Assembly: GCA_016712285.1 (NCBI GenBank)
Contig: JADJRK010000001.1
Location: forward strand, 682,001 to 746,000
Direction of reading: 5' to 3'
Origin: Planctomycetota bacterium
Lineage (GTDB): Bacteria > Planctomycetota > UBA8742 > UBA2392
DNA: 64,000 nucleotides
Shown here: positions 8,618 through 16,861 of the stretch, piece after piece
Position numbering within the stretch: position 1 is the first letter of the stretch
Layout: every line of letters starts with the position of its first letter
Program-made: the position numbers and the translations under genes
Notes under the pieces: model-generated
Database searches by the model: none
Seen by the model: the letters and a program-made list of their open reading frames with translations, nothing else
Told to the model about the DNA's origin: nothing

Positions 8618-10084
8618 ATGGCAAAGAAGCATGGCACATCCGAAGAGACGCTGGGTGGCGATGCGCCGCCCGCTACTCCCGTTGCGGCGGCTGTTCCGGA
8701 GTCGTCGCTGGGAGTGCTGATTCGCGCCAACCACATGATCAGCCTCAAGGGTTCTGAAAAGACCCTGGCGCTCGAGCAGATGGTGGCTACGGCCGCACGG
8801 GCGCTGAACTTGAATGCGGGGCAGCAACTCGACCTGTCGGCAGCCGTGCAGGCGCGCGAAGCCGCACTGAACACGCAACTTGGGCCCGGCTGGGCGGCGC
8901 CGCACGCCATGCTGGATATCAGCGAGGGGCTGGTGCTTGTGGTGGGGCGGTCGCGCGCGGGTATCGACTATGGCCGGCCGGAGCTTGGGCGGGTGCACCT
9001 GCTGTTTCTGCTGATCAGCTCGCCAGAGACGCACGACCAGTACCTGCGCGTGCTGTCGCAGATTGCCAACGCGTTCAAGGACGCGGGCGGGCCCGAGCGC
9101 ATTGAGCGCGCGGTTCGGGCCGACACGCCCCAGAAGCTGCGTTCAGCGTTGGGTGAGGCGGCCAAGCGTCAACGCTTTCGGCTGTCACGCCGCTTGCCCC
9201 CGGTGTCGCGCGCGCTGATACGCAACCTGCTGCGCTTTGCCGATGAGATCGACGCCGAGGCCATCCTGTTGTTCAGCGATGTGTTCCGAAACCAGGCGCT
9301 GCTGAGCAGCTTCATTAGCAAGCGCATCGTGCTGGCGACCCGCGCCACGGATGTGCCGGAAGCCCTGTCTGAAAAGGCCCGCGGCGTGATACGCCTTGCC
9401 CGCGGCGAGTTCAGCCCTGAAAGTGCCGTGCAGCTTGCCATGCTGGCGGCCGGTGCCCGCGGCTTGCTGGGCAACGGCCAGCGCATCGTGGCGGTCTGCG
9501 GCGACAAGGGCAGCGACACGTTCGACACCATTCGCATTGAAACGCCCCGCAGCATGGTTTCGCGCATTTACAGCGGCGGCACCAAAGAAGCCGTGCTGCC
9601 CGAGGTGTTCGAGCGCGCCATCCAGTTGCTGGTGGAACTTGCCGAGGAAGGCCGCGAGGGCAAGCGCCTCGGTACATGCCTGGTGCTGGGCGACGAAGAT
9701 GCGGTGCGCCCGCTTACGCAACAGCTCACGATCAATCCCTTTCGCGGCTACGCCGAGAACGAACGCAACCTGATGGATGCCGCGCTGGAAGAAACGGTCA
9801 AAGAGTTCGCGGCGTTGGATGGCGCGTTTGTCATCAGTCGCACCGGCATCATCCAAAGCGCAGGCACTTACCTGAACCCGCCAGCCGAGATCCGCGTCGA
9901 GCTTGTTTCCGGCCTGGGCACCCGCCACCGCGTTGCCGCAGCGATGACCAAGGCGACGAAAGCCGTGGCACTGGTGCTCTCGCAAAGCACCGGCCGCGTC
10001 ACCGTGTTCAAGGGCGGCCGCGAAGTACTGACGGTGTCGGCTTCGCGCCGGCGGGTTGAGACATCTTCCGGGGGCGACGAGTGA
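8618..10084 (+). CDS. Diadenylate cyclase with N-terminal PTS EIIA and PK-C-like domains
   Basis: 488 residues in three parts. Residues about 30-165 look like a PTS EIIA type-2 domain: REAALNTQLGPGWAAPHAML fits the phosphorylation-site pattern, with His96 as acceptor. Residues about 195-325 (EAILLFSDVFRNQALLSSF, RIVAVCGDKGSDTFDTIRI) resemble the pyruvate-kinase C-terminal-like domain found before the cyclase in archaeal DacZ. Residues about 350-475 form the DAC (DisA_N) domain with its two catalytic motifs, DGA at 401-403 and GTRHR at 434-438. The enzyme should make c-di-AMP from two ATP. It lies one base after fmt and overlaps the next membrane-protein gene by four bases. The EIIA part suggests control by phosphotransfer (inference). 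Confidence 0.87.
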   Translation: MAKKHGTSEETLGGDAPPATPVAAAVPESSLGVLIRANHMISLKGSEKTLALEQMVATAARALNLNAGQQLDLSAAVQAREAALNTQLGPGWAAPHAMLDISEGLVLVVGRSRAGIDYGRPELGRVHLLFLLISSPETHDQYLRVLSQIANAFKDAGGPERIERAVRADTPQKLRSALGEAAKRQRFRLSRRLPPVSRALIRNLLRFADEIDAEAILLFSDVFRNQALLSSFISKRIVLATRATDVPEALSEKARGVIRLARGEFSPESAVQLAMLAAGARGLLGNGQRIVAVCGDKGSDTFDTIRIETPRSMVSRIYSGGTKEAVLPEVFERAIQLLVELAEEGREGKRLGTCLVLGDEDAVRPLTQQLTINPFRGYAENERNLMDAALEETVKEFAALDGAFVISRTGIIQSAGTYLNPPAEIRVELVSGLGTRHRVAAAMTKATKAVALVLSQSTGRVTVFKGGREVLTVSASRRRVETSSGGDE

Positions 10085-10449
10085 CCCAACCGCCAGAGCC
10101 CGAACGAATCATTGAGGCCGAAGTTGTCCCGGCCGCCAACGAAGCCAGTCAACCAGTGAAAGTTGAGCGCGTCAGCGAAGGCAGCATCGGCCCCGCCCGC
10201 TTTGCTTCGCGCAGTGTTTTCACCTACGGCACAGCCGAGCTGACGCCGGGTGCCATTCGTCGTGTGCGTCTGCGACTGGGGTTGCTAGCGCTTGCCGCCG
10301 CATTGGGTGCGGGGTTGTCGGGCTGGTTCGCCGCGACGACACCCCACGTCCTGTTGGCGGCTGTCCTGTTGCTGTTGTGCGTTGCTCTGGCGCTGCTGGC
10401 CCTGCTGCTGGGGGCCGTATGGCGACTCATGGGCCGTCTGCCACGCTAG
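10081..10449 (+). CDS. Small membrane protein, two TM helices, coupled to the c-di-AMP synthase
   Basis: 122 residues from GTG 10081, overlapping the stop of the diadenylate cyclase gene (GTGA). Residues 1-62 are a charged cytosolic tail, followed by two membrane helices at about 66-84 and 89-114 and a short basic end (RLMGRLPR). No family recognised. Because it is translationally coupled to the cyclase it may anchor or modulate that enzyme; this is inference only. Confidence 0.7.
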   Translation: MTQPPEPERIIEAEVVPAANEASQPVKVERVSEGSIGPARFASRSVFTYGTAELTPGAIRRVRLRLGLLALAAALGAGLSGWFAATTPHVLLAAVLLLLCVALALLALLLGAVWRLMGRLPR

Positions 10450-10558
10450 GGGTACGCCAAGAATTTCATTTATTGCCGTAAGGGTGTGTTGCAAGAGGCC
10501 ACTTACTACTATTGGTGGTAACTGCGACGACTGGCGTAAACTCTAACGGGAGCATGAG

Positions 10559-11632
10559 ATGCGATACTGGGTGATGGCGGCTGCACTGGCATTGGGCATG
10601 GCGTTTCCTGTCTTGGCACAGGACGACAGCCGCGGAACTGAAGGCGGCAAGGCAGAAAAGAAGGCGGACGAGGGCGAGGCCAAGGATGCAAAACCGGAGG
10701 CTGCCACCGGAATCCAGTTCTTGACCAACCTGGATGAAGCCAAGAAGCAGGCCGCCGAAAGCAAACGCGGCTTGTTCATCGTCTTCAGCACAAGCTGGTG
10801 CGGGCCCTGCAAGATGTTGCAGCAGAAGGTCTGGAGCGACAGCGCGTTTGCTGAAACGCTCGCCAAGACATCGGTCGCGGTCAAGCTCGACGGCGACACC
10901 GAAGTGCAGGCCAAGAAAGACTTCGAAATCAGGGCATACCCGACCATCCTGCTGGCACAAGCTGACGGAAAAGTGCTCGCGCGGCAGGTTGGCGCGGGCG
11001 GCATGATGACCGCCAACGCCTGGGAAATCTGGATCAGCGAGGCGCTGGGTTCAGGCAGCAAGCTCGACGACCTTGTGAAAGCAGCTGAGGAAGCGCCGCA
11101 GGACCTTGCCAAGGTCAAGGCCGTGGCTGACACGCTCTACGAACTCGGGCGCAAGGACGAAGCGGTCAAGTGGTACGACAAAGCCGAAAAGCTGGTGGAT
11201 GAACAGTCGCTGCAGATCAAGCTGCGCAAGGTCGAGGTGTTGCTCGGCAAGATGAAAGATGACCCGACCATCCACGAAGTGATGGACGAGATTCTGCCGC
11301 GCATGATGGCCAAGAAGGACGAGCGCGTGATCGACATCAGCCTCAGCTTCGCGAACCTGATCGCGCGCCTGGGTGAAAAGAAAGACCCCGCCCGCGCCCG
11401 CAAGATGATGCAGGACTTGCAGGCGGCATTCACCGCCAGCGACCGCATGATTGAGTTTCGCTGCCGTGCCGGCATGTTCGCGCATCAGGCTGGTGACAAC
11501 GAAACGGCGCTCACCGAGATGAAGCAGATCGCGCAGGACTTCAAGGACAGCGATAACGAAACGATCAAGATCTGGGTCGATCGCTGCCACCGTTTCATCA
11601 AGACGCTCGAGGGCGGCGGCAAGTATCGATAG
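10559..11632 (+). CDS. Exported thioredoxin-fold protein with helical C-terminal region
   Basis: 357 residues. A signal peptide ends at about Ala20 (FPVLA-Q), followed by a Lys/Glu-rich linker (21-48). A thioredoxin domain at about 52-165 carries the redox motif WCGPCK (Cys81, Cys84) and the cis-proline loop AYPTILL (Pro128). Residues about 175-350 are alpha-helical and TPR-like. It probably acts as a thiol-disulphide oxidoreductase outside the cytoplasm; its partner is unknown. GGGAG lies upstream of the ATG and a strong terminator follows. Confidence 0.85.
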   Translation: MRYWVMAAALALGMAFPVLAQDDSRGTEGGKAEKKADEGEAKDAKPEAATGIQFLTNLDEAKKQAAESKRGLFIVFSTSWCGPCKMLQQKVWSDSAFAETLAKTSVAVKLDGDTEVQAKKDFEIRAYPTILLAQADGKVLARQVGAGGMMTANAWEIWISEALGSGSKLDDLVKAAEEAPQDLAKVKAVADTLYELGRKDEAVKWYDKAEKLVDEQSLQIKLRKVEVLLGKMKDDPTIHEVMDEILPRMMAKKDERVIDISLSFANLIARLGEKKDPARARKMMQDLQAAFTASDRMIEFRCRAGMFAHQAGDNETALTEMKQIAQDFKDSDNETIKIWVDRCHRFIKTLEGGGKYR

Positions 11633-11649
11633 TCGATTGGGGGGCCAAC

Positions 11650-11685
11650 GGCGGGACCGGCAAGCACGCCGGTCCCGCCTGTGTT
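11650..11685 (+). terminator. Rho-independent terminator after the thioredoxin gene
   Basis: GGCGGGACCGGC and GCCGGTCCCGCC form a perfect 12-bp stem around an AAGCAC loop, followed by TGTGTTT. Confidence 0.85.
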
Positions 11686-11715
11686 TCGCGCGAATGACTT
11701 GGCTATCATGCCGCC

Positions 11716-12528
11716 ATGACCACGAACCGTAACCCGCAAGCGCAGCAGATGGCCGACGAATCCATGGTGCGCAACCTTGCGGCCCAGGCGCGGGCCATCT
11801 GGCCCCAAGAGCAGGTGTTGTTTCAGGGCTACGGGCTGGCTGCTGACGTGCGCATTCTTGACCTCGCGTGCGGCACCGGAGAGATCACGAGCCGGCTCGC
11901 CGAGCTGTTTCCCGGCGCGACGCTGATTGGTGCAGACCTGGAGCAGTCGCACCTCAACTCAGCGGCCCAGCGTTGTGCGCGATTTGGCGACCGCGTCAGG
12001 TTTCAGCGCGCGGACGCGTACGAACTGCCCTGGCACGGCGAGTTCGATCTCGCCGTCTGCCGCCACATGCTGCAAGCCGTGCCCGAGGCCTGGAAGGTCG
12101 TCGCCCAGATGGCCCGTGCCGTCAAGCCGGGCGGGCGGCTTCACGTGCTGGCCGAAGACTACAACATGATGCACTTCTGGCCGGTGAGCCACGACAACGA
12201 CGAGTTCTGGCGGCTGGGGCCGATCACATATGCACGCAACACGGGCACCGACCTGCGCGGCGGGCGCAAAGTGTTCACGTGGATGCGCGAGCTAGGCCTG
12301 CGCGACGTGCGCGTGGACTACGTCACGCTGGATACGGTGCGCGCCGACCGCGAGACGTTCGCGCAGATCTGGGAGGCCTGGCGCGACGGCTATACCGACG
12401 TGATCGCCGGGAACACAACGTTGACACGTCAACAGGTGCGGGACGGCTGGAACGAGATGATCGCCGCAATCCGCAACCCCGACGGCTACGCCTGCTGGCA
12501 CATCCCGATTGTCACCGGTGTGGCGTAG
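11716..12528 (+). CDS. Class I SAM-dependent methyltransferase
   Basis: 270 residues. The SAM-binding motif I is ILDLACGTGEIT (residues 47-58). Motif II acidic end LIGADLEQ and the post-motif VKPGGRLHVLAED also fit the Rossmann methyltransferase fold. Residues about 170-270 form a divergent cap that may bind the substrate. The substrate cannot be inferred. It sits alone between a terminator and a pair of hairpin repeats, convergent with trxB. Confidence 0.85.
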   Translation: MTTNRNPQAQQMADESMVRNLAAQARAIWPQEQVLFQGYGLAADVRILDLACGTGEITSRLAELFPGATLIGADLEQSHLNSAAQRCARFGDRVRFQRADAYELPWHGEFDLAVCRHMLQAVPEAWKVVAQMARAVKPGGRLHVLAEDYNMMHFWPVSHDNDEFWRLGPITYARNTGTDLRGGRKVFTWMRELGLRDVRVDYVTLDTVRADRETFAQIWEAWRDGYTDVIAGNTTLTRQQVRDGWNEMIAAIRNPDGYACWHIPIVTGVA

Positions 12529-12618
12529 GGGCGACGCTGGCGTCGCCCGGGTTGGCGGGTGTACAGGCGAAAGATGCAAGCAACGCGCGTGCACCGGCGG
12601 GCGATGCAAGCATCGCCC
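12529..12618. repeat. Paired GC-rich hairpins and a 30-bp imperfect tandem repeat
   Basis: The whole gap between two convergent genes is repetitive. GGGCGACG/CGTCGCCC (12529-12548, CTGG loop) and GGGCGATG/CATCGCCC (12599-12618, CAAG loop) are related hairpins. Between them, a unit ending in GATGCAAGCA occurs twice about 30 bases apart. The layout resembles intergenic palindromic repeats (REP-like) and may also terminate transcription from both sides. Confidence 0.7.
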
Positions 12619-13587
12619 CTACTCGCGGGCAGCCAACCATCTCTCGGCGTCAATCGCTGCCATGCAGCCGGTGCCCGCGGCTGTGATGGCCTGTCGGTAG
12701 GTGTGGTCCTGCACGTCGCCTGCCGCAAACACGCCCTCGACGCTGGTGTATGTGTTCGGGTGCTCTTTCGGGCCGCCCGCAGCCGCACCGGTCACGAGAT
12801 AGCCGTTGTCGTGCATCTTGAGCTGGCCCTTGAACAGGTCGGTGTTCGGGATGTGGCCGATGGCCAGGAACACGCCGTCCGACTTGATGTCGGTGACTTC
12901 GCCGGTCTTGGTGTTTCTTGACTTGATGCCGCAGACCGTGCCGTTGTCGCGCTTGAGGTACTCCAGCGGCTGCTCGTTCAGCGTCCAGGTGATCTTGGGG
13001 TTCTTCTGTGCGCGCTCTAGCATCGTCTTGCTTGCGCGAAATTCCTCGCGACGGTGCACCACGTTCACGTCGCCAAAGCGCGTGAGAAACGAGGCTTCTT
13101 CCATCGCCGTGTCGCCGCCGCCGATCACGATCATCTTCTTGTTGCGATAGAACGCGCCGTCGCATGTGGCACAAGTGTGGAGACCGCGGGCGATCAGCTT
13201 CTCTTCGCCGTCAATGCCCAGCAGCCTTGAGCGCGCCCCTGTCGAGATGATGACCGCTTCGGCCACCAGCTCGTTGTCGTCCACCCAGATCCTGAACGGC
13301 TGTTTGCTGAAGTCGACCCTGGTGACGTCCACATCGCGAAATTCGGCGCCGAAGTCGATCGCCTGCTGCCGCATGCGCGCCATCAGCTCGGGGCCCGAGA
13401 TACCGCCGTTGGGAAAGCCCGGGAAGTTTTCAATCTCGGTGGTCAGCATCAACTGCCCGCCCGGCGGCCCACCCGCGCCAAAACCTGCCAGCACAAGCGG
13501 CTTCAGCCCGGCGCGCGCGGTGTACAGTGCGGCGGTGTCGCCTGCGGGGCCACTGCCGATGACAATGATGCGGTGCTTTTCGCTCAT
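12619..13587 (-). CDS. trxB: Thioredoxin reductase
   Basis: 322 residues, standard for low-molecular-weight TrxB, the FAD/NADPH enzyme that reduces thioredoxin. It shows the FAD motif GSGPAG (11-16), GGQLMLTTEIENFPGF, the redox pair CATC (Cys139, Cys142) in TCATCDGAFY, the NADPH motif GGGDTA (156-161) with HRR downstream, and the C-terminal FAD motif GVFAAGDVQDHTYRQ. A GGAAGGGATG stretch lies before the ATG. It could supply electrons to the window's thioredoxin-fold proteins via a cytosolic thioredoxin not seen here. Confidence 0.96.
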   Translation of the reverse strand: MSEKHRIIVIGSGPAGDTAALYTARAGLKPLVLAGFGAGGPPGGQLMLTTEIENFPGFPNGGISGPELMARMRQQAIDFGAEFRDVDVTRVDFSKQPFRIWVDDNELVAEAVIISTGARSRLLGIDGEEKLIARGLHTCATCDGAFYRNKKMIVIGGGDTAMEEASFLTRFGDVNVVHRREEFRASKTMLERAQKNPKITWTLNEQPLEYLKRDNGTVCGIKSRNTKTGEVTDIKSDGVFLAIGHIPNTDLFKGQLKMHDNGYLVTGAAAGGPKEHPNTYTSVEGVFAAGDVQDHTYRQAITAAGTGCMAAIDAERWLAARE

Positions 13588-13694
13588 GATTCATCCCTTC
13601 CGGTTGTCATGGGTATAAACAGGCCCGCGCCTGCTTTCCATTCCCTAGCCGGGATCACTGGCATTGAATCGCATCAGTCCCTAACATCCGGCCG

Positions 13695-14132
13695 ATGAAC
13701 AAGGGCCGAAAGATCTGGCTTGCGTTGGCGCTGGCCTGGCTTGTGCCGGGGCTGGGGCACTTCTACCTCAAGCGTCCGCTGCACGGGTTGTTCTTCCTGC
13801 TGGCGATTGGCGGCTTGTACGCAGCCGGCTTGATCATCGCGCAGGGCACGGCCGTGAACTACACGCTGCACGAGTATTACTTCTACTGCCAGATGTTTGC
13901 CGGGCCCGTGACGTTCGTGGTCGAAGCGTTGCGCGGCAAAGAGTCGATCTACCTGGGCGAAAACATCAGCGTCTTTGCTCACCAGTCGGGCGTAGTGTAT
14001 GTGGCTACCGCGGGCATTTTGAACCTGATCGCAATCTGTGAGTTGTATCGCCGCTGGGTGCAGCCGGACGCCCCCGGGCCGTCGGATACCATGCGTGTGG
14101 ACCCTGTCACGAAGGCGATCGGCGATGCTTGA
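13695..14132 (+). CDS. Multi-pass membrane protein, possibly DUF6677-like
   Basis: 145 residues. It begins with a TM2-like motif (LAWLVPGLGHFYLKR), two further hydrophobic stretches at about 30-50 and 64-80, and a last helix at about 102-116. WLVPGLGHFYL followed by a hairpin of helices is reminiscent of a planctomycete membrane family (DUF6677), but this was judged by memory. The stop overlaps the ATG of the next small membrane protein by eight bases, so the two are probably translated together. Confidence 0.65.
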   Translation: MNKGRKIWLALALAWLVPGLGHFYLKRPLHGLFFLLAIGGLYAAGLIIAQGTAVNYTLHEYYFYCQMFAGPVTFVVEALRGKESIYLGENISVFAHQSGVVYVATAGILNLIAICELYRRWVQPDAPGPSDTMRVDPVTKAIGDA

Positions 14133-14313
14133 GTACGTGCTGATGTATCTGCCGCTGGCGCTGGTTGCAGGCCTGGTGATGGGCGTGGCCGGCAGCCGCG
14201 AGTTCAAGCGCGGCCTGCTGCGCGGCCTGTTGAACGGGGCTTTGCTCAGCGGCGGCATGGCGGCACTGGTGTTCCTGGTGCAACTGGCCACGGACCCTGC
14301 CCTGCTTTCGTGA
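14125..14313 (+). CDS. 62-residue membrane protein
   Basis: 62 residues from ATG 14125, starting inside the end of the previous gene. Two hydrophobic helices (about 4-22 and 36-54) flank a basic loop (SREFKRGLLRG). No family recognised. The overlap, shared strand and membrane character suggest it works with the upstream membrane protein. Confidence 0.6.
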   Translation: MLEYVLMYLPLALVAGLVMGVAGSREFKRGLLRGLLNGALLSGGMAALVFLVQLATDPALLS

Positions 14314-14380
14314 GTGCCCGCAGCGGTCGCGACTTTCGCCGCGGCCCTCCTTCTGCTGAAATAGCCTTACTGGAGCGACC

Positions 14381-15565
14381 TTGGCACCGCGCGAAGCCGT
14401 TGTGCGTGAGTACTCAACCGGCGAAATACTCTGCCGGCAGGGTGCGGCTGCGGACCGGCTGTTTGTGCTGCGCGCGGGCGGCATTCGGTGCAGCGTGGTG
14501 CCGGACAAGGTGCTGGTGGAAGCTGACGACGCGCGCCTGTCACGCGGGCACGACATCGCGTTCTTCAATGAACCCGGCAGCTCGATCGGCGTCGAAGGCG
14601 CGCTGGCCGGCCACTACCAGAGCAGCCTGATCGCCGCCGAGACCAGCGTGGTCGTCGAGGTGCCGTGCGATACGCGCGGTGTCATGAGCATGATTACGGA
14701 GAAGCCTGACTTCGGCGTCGCGCTGGCGCGCATGCTGGCGCGCAGGCTGATGGCGGCCAACCGCAGCCTGGGCAGCAGCCAGCGCACGGCAAGCCGCTTC
14801 TTGCGCGACTTCCAGGGCATGTGCGTGGACTTTTACAACCTGGTGCAGCGCATCGGTGAAGACAGCCAGGGCGAAGACGACGTGCTGCAGGCGTTGAATG
14901 CCGCCAAGCGGCGCTGGGCCTACGGCGCCGGCGAAAGCGGCGGGGCCGAGCTTGCGCGCAACACGCGCGTGCTGATGGCGCGCGTCGTGGACGACAAGGT
15001 GATGTCGTCGCGCCAGCACAAGCTCGCGTCGGGTGACTACCTGTGCCGCAAGGGTGACCCGGGTGGCAGCGTCTATCTGCTGGTGTCGGGCCGCCTGAGC
15101 GTGAAGATCGGCAGCGAGCAATTCGGCGTGGTGCGGCCCGGCGAGACGGTGGGGGAAATGGGTGTGCTGCTGGGCGAAGAAGAACCCAAGCGCATGGCCG
15201 ACATTGTCGCCGATGAACCCAGCATCTGCGGCGTGATTCCGAATGACCAGTTTGTGGCGATGATCGGCAGCCAGCCGCGCCTGTTGATCAACCTGTGCAA
15301 AGTGATGACGCTGCGGGTGAAGTCGTTTGAGCAACTGGCCGCCGAAAGCGATGACGCCCTGCGCGCCGTGGCTGCGCGCTTTGAGGGCGGCGAGACTTCG
15401 TTTGAAGAAGACTGCTCGTCGTTGCGCGAGAACCTCGAGATGCTGCTCAATGACAACGACCTGCCGCTGCACCAAGAGGTGGAAGCGCTGGCACGCCTTG
15501 AAGAACGCTGGACCGAGCGCATGGGCGAGCTGAAAGACAAACTGTCAGCCGCCGGCGCGCGCTAG
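14381..15565 (+). CDS. Double cyclic-nucleotide-binding-domain protein
   Basis: 394 residues from TTG 14381, supported by GGAG eight bases upstream. Two cNMP-binding folds are visible: about 8-130 (YSTGEILCRQGAAADRLFVL) and about 212-325 (LASGDYLCRKGDPGGSVYLL). The second has a fairly complete phosphate cassette (GEMGVLLGEEEPKRMADIVA, with an Arg), so it could bind a cyclic nucleotide; the first lacks the Arg. No DNA-binding or catalytic domain follows, only a helical C-terminal region (about 335-394). It is probably a regulatory or scaffold protein. Confidence 0.8.
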   Translation: MAPREAVVREYSTGEILCRQGAAADRLFVLRAGGIRCSVVPDKVLVEADDARLSRGHDIAFFNEPGSSIGVEGALAGHYQSSLIAAETSVVVEVPCDTRGVMSMITEKPDFGVALARMLARRLMAANRSLGSSQRTASRFLRDFQGMCVDFYNLVQRIGEDSQGEDDVLQALNAAKRRWAYGAGESGGAELARNTRVLMARVVDDKVMSSRQHKLASGDYLCRKGDPGGSVYLLVSGRLSVKIGSEQFGVVRPGETVGEMGVLLGEEEPKRMADIVADEPSICGVIPNDQFVAMIGSQPRLLINLCKVMTLRVKSFEQLAAESDDALRAVAARFEGGETSFEEDCSSLRENLEMLLNDNDLPLHQEVEALARLEERWTERMGELKDKLSAAGAR

Positions 15566-16242
15566 CGCCACGTGAACTTGCCCTCGGCGCCACTGTACTG
15601 GAAACGCAACGTGCCTTCCTTTCCGCTAGTCAGGGGCTTAGCGTAGAGTTCGCCGGTGCCTGGCATTGGCTTGTGGATGCGGTCTTCCACGCGGTAGTAC
15701 ATGCCATCAAGTTCCATCGGGGAAGCGCCGCATCCCTCGCCACCCCGGCCGATCGGTCCAGTCAGTCTTACTGGCTCAATGCCGGTCTTGGCAAACGCAA
15801 CACGTGCCTGGTTCTTGAGGCTGCCCATCAACTGTTCCCCTTCGGCCTGGCGTGCCTCGGCCGTATTGCTGGTAACGAGCGGGATCGCAGCCAGCGCCAT
15901 GATCGGGAGAATGAGAAACAGAAACACTCCGGCGATGATCAATCCCCACGCCCAGCCGGGCATGCCCTTCTTCGGCGGAGGCCCGTAGTAGGGCGGGGGC
16001 ATGTTTGGCGGGCCGTATCCGGGCGGCATGCCCGGGGCGCCATACTGTTGCGGCGGCGCGCCGTACTGGGGTGGTGCTCCGGGCGGGGCGTACTGCGGCT
16101 GTGCGGGCGCCGGGTTATGGGTGCCCGACTCGATGGGCTGCTGCTGGGGGCTGTGGGGCGACATCGGCTGTCCGCGCTGTACGCGCGGGCGCGGATTGGG
16201 CTGGGCAGGCGTTCCGTAACCGGGGGGCTGGTTGGGTTCCAT
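15562..16242 (-). CDS. Pro/Gln/Gly-rich membrane protein with pilin-like distal part
   Basis: 226 residues. Residues 1-92 are a disordered Pro/Gln/Tyr-rich tail (PPGYG and QYGAPP repeats), probably cytosolic. Residues 97-121 form one membrane helix, followed by SNTAEARQAEGEQLMGSLKN, which looks like the helix of a pilin-type fold, then a small beta domain. The stop overlaps the end of the convergent cyclic-nucleotide-binding gene by four bases. It heads a minus-strand block with two GspG-like genes. No known family assigned. Confidence 0.65.
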   Translation of the reverse strand: MEPNQPPGYGTPAQPNPRPRVQRGQPMSPHSPQQQPIESGTHNPAPAQPQYAPPGAPPQYGAPPQQYGAPGMPPGYGPPNMPPPYYGPPPKKGMPGWAWGLIIAGVFLFLILPIMALAAIPLVTSNTAEARQAEGEQLMGSLKNQARVAFAKTGIEPVRLTGPIGRGGEGCGASPMELDGMYYRVEDRIHKPMPGTGELYAKPLTSGKEGTLRFQYSGAEGKFTWR

Positions 16243-16348
16243 GGTAGCGCTCCTGAGACAGCGACGATGTTATTCGCCACGAGCGACGGGCGCCACAGGA
16301 ATGACGTCAGTTCTTTGCCTGCCACAGGCATCGGCACCAGTTTGGATT

Positions 16349-16840
16349 TCAGCGTACCTCGCCACTTTCGTTGAAGATGATGTCCTTCTCTGGCGGCTCG
16401 GCGCCGCCGGGCCAGCGGTCTTTGCCAAGGCAAGTCAGCGTGAAGCCATCGGGCGTGCGCTTGTATAGAAAATTGGCCTTGGTGTAGGGGCACGTGGGCA
16501 CCCCGCTGGGAAAGTACTTGGCGCTGTGAAGTTCGGACAGTGAGGCGGGGTACTCGCCGGCATCGTTCAGTTTGTACATGATCAGCGCCGTCTGGATCTG
16601 GCTCAAAGTCACCTTAGTACCTTGCCAGTCGTGGTCCTTGCTGCCGGTGCGGTCAAAGAAGAAGACGAACACTGTGGCCGCGACGACCAACCCGATCAGC
16701 AGGGTCACGATTCCTCCGGCGACGCAGAACATACCCCACGCGACCAAGTGTCCGCGTCGGTTGCTGTTCTCGGGCGCAAGTTCGTCTGGCCGCGCAATGG
16801 GCGGTGAATCAAGACTCGCAAGTGACTGCTCGTGATCCAT
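16349..16840 (-). CDS. Membrane-anchored GspG-like (type II secretion pseudopilin) protein
   Basis: 163 residues. Residues about 73-163 resemble the C-terminal domain of GspG pseudopilins: a helix (SQIQTALIMYKLNDAGEYPA), a short loop, and an FTLTCLGKD-x-W-x-GG ending that matches the calcium-site region. It lacks a prepilin leader. A 32-residue hydrophilic tail precedes the membrane helix at 33-62, with no G-F-x4-E processing site, so it is unlikely to be processed or assembled as a classic pseudopilin. GGGAG precedes the ATG. A diverged copy lies immediately upstream. Confidence 0.72.
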   Translation of the reverse strand: MDHEQSLASLDSPPIARPDELAPENSNRRGHLVAWGMFCVAGGIVTLLIGLVVAATVFVFFFDRTGSKDHDWQGTKVTLSQIQTALIMYKLNDAGEYPASLSELHSAKYFPSGVPTCPYTKANFLYKRTPDGFTLTCLGKDRWPGGAEPPEKDIIFNESGEVR

Positions 16841-16861
16841 CGCGATCTCCCGAGGCCTTGT

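Noticed and set aside
10503..10521. Short inverted repeat TTACTAC/GTGGTAA before the thioredoxin gene
   Set aside because: Seven bases with one mismatch; too weak to call an operator.
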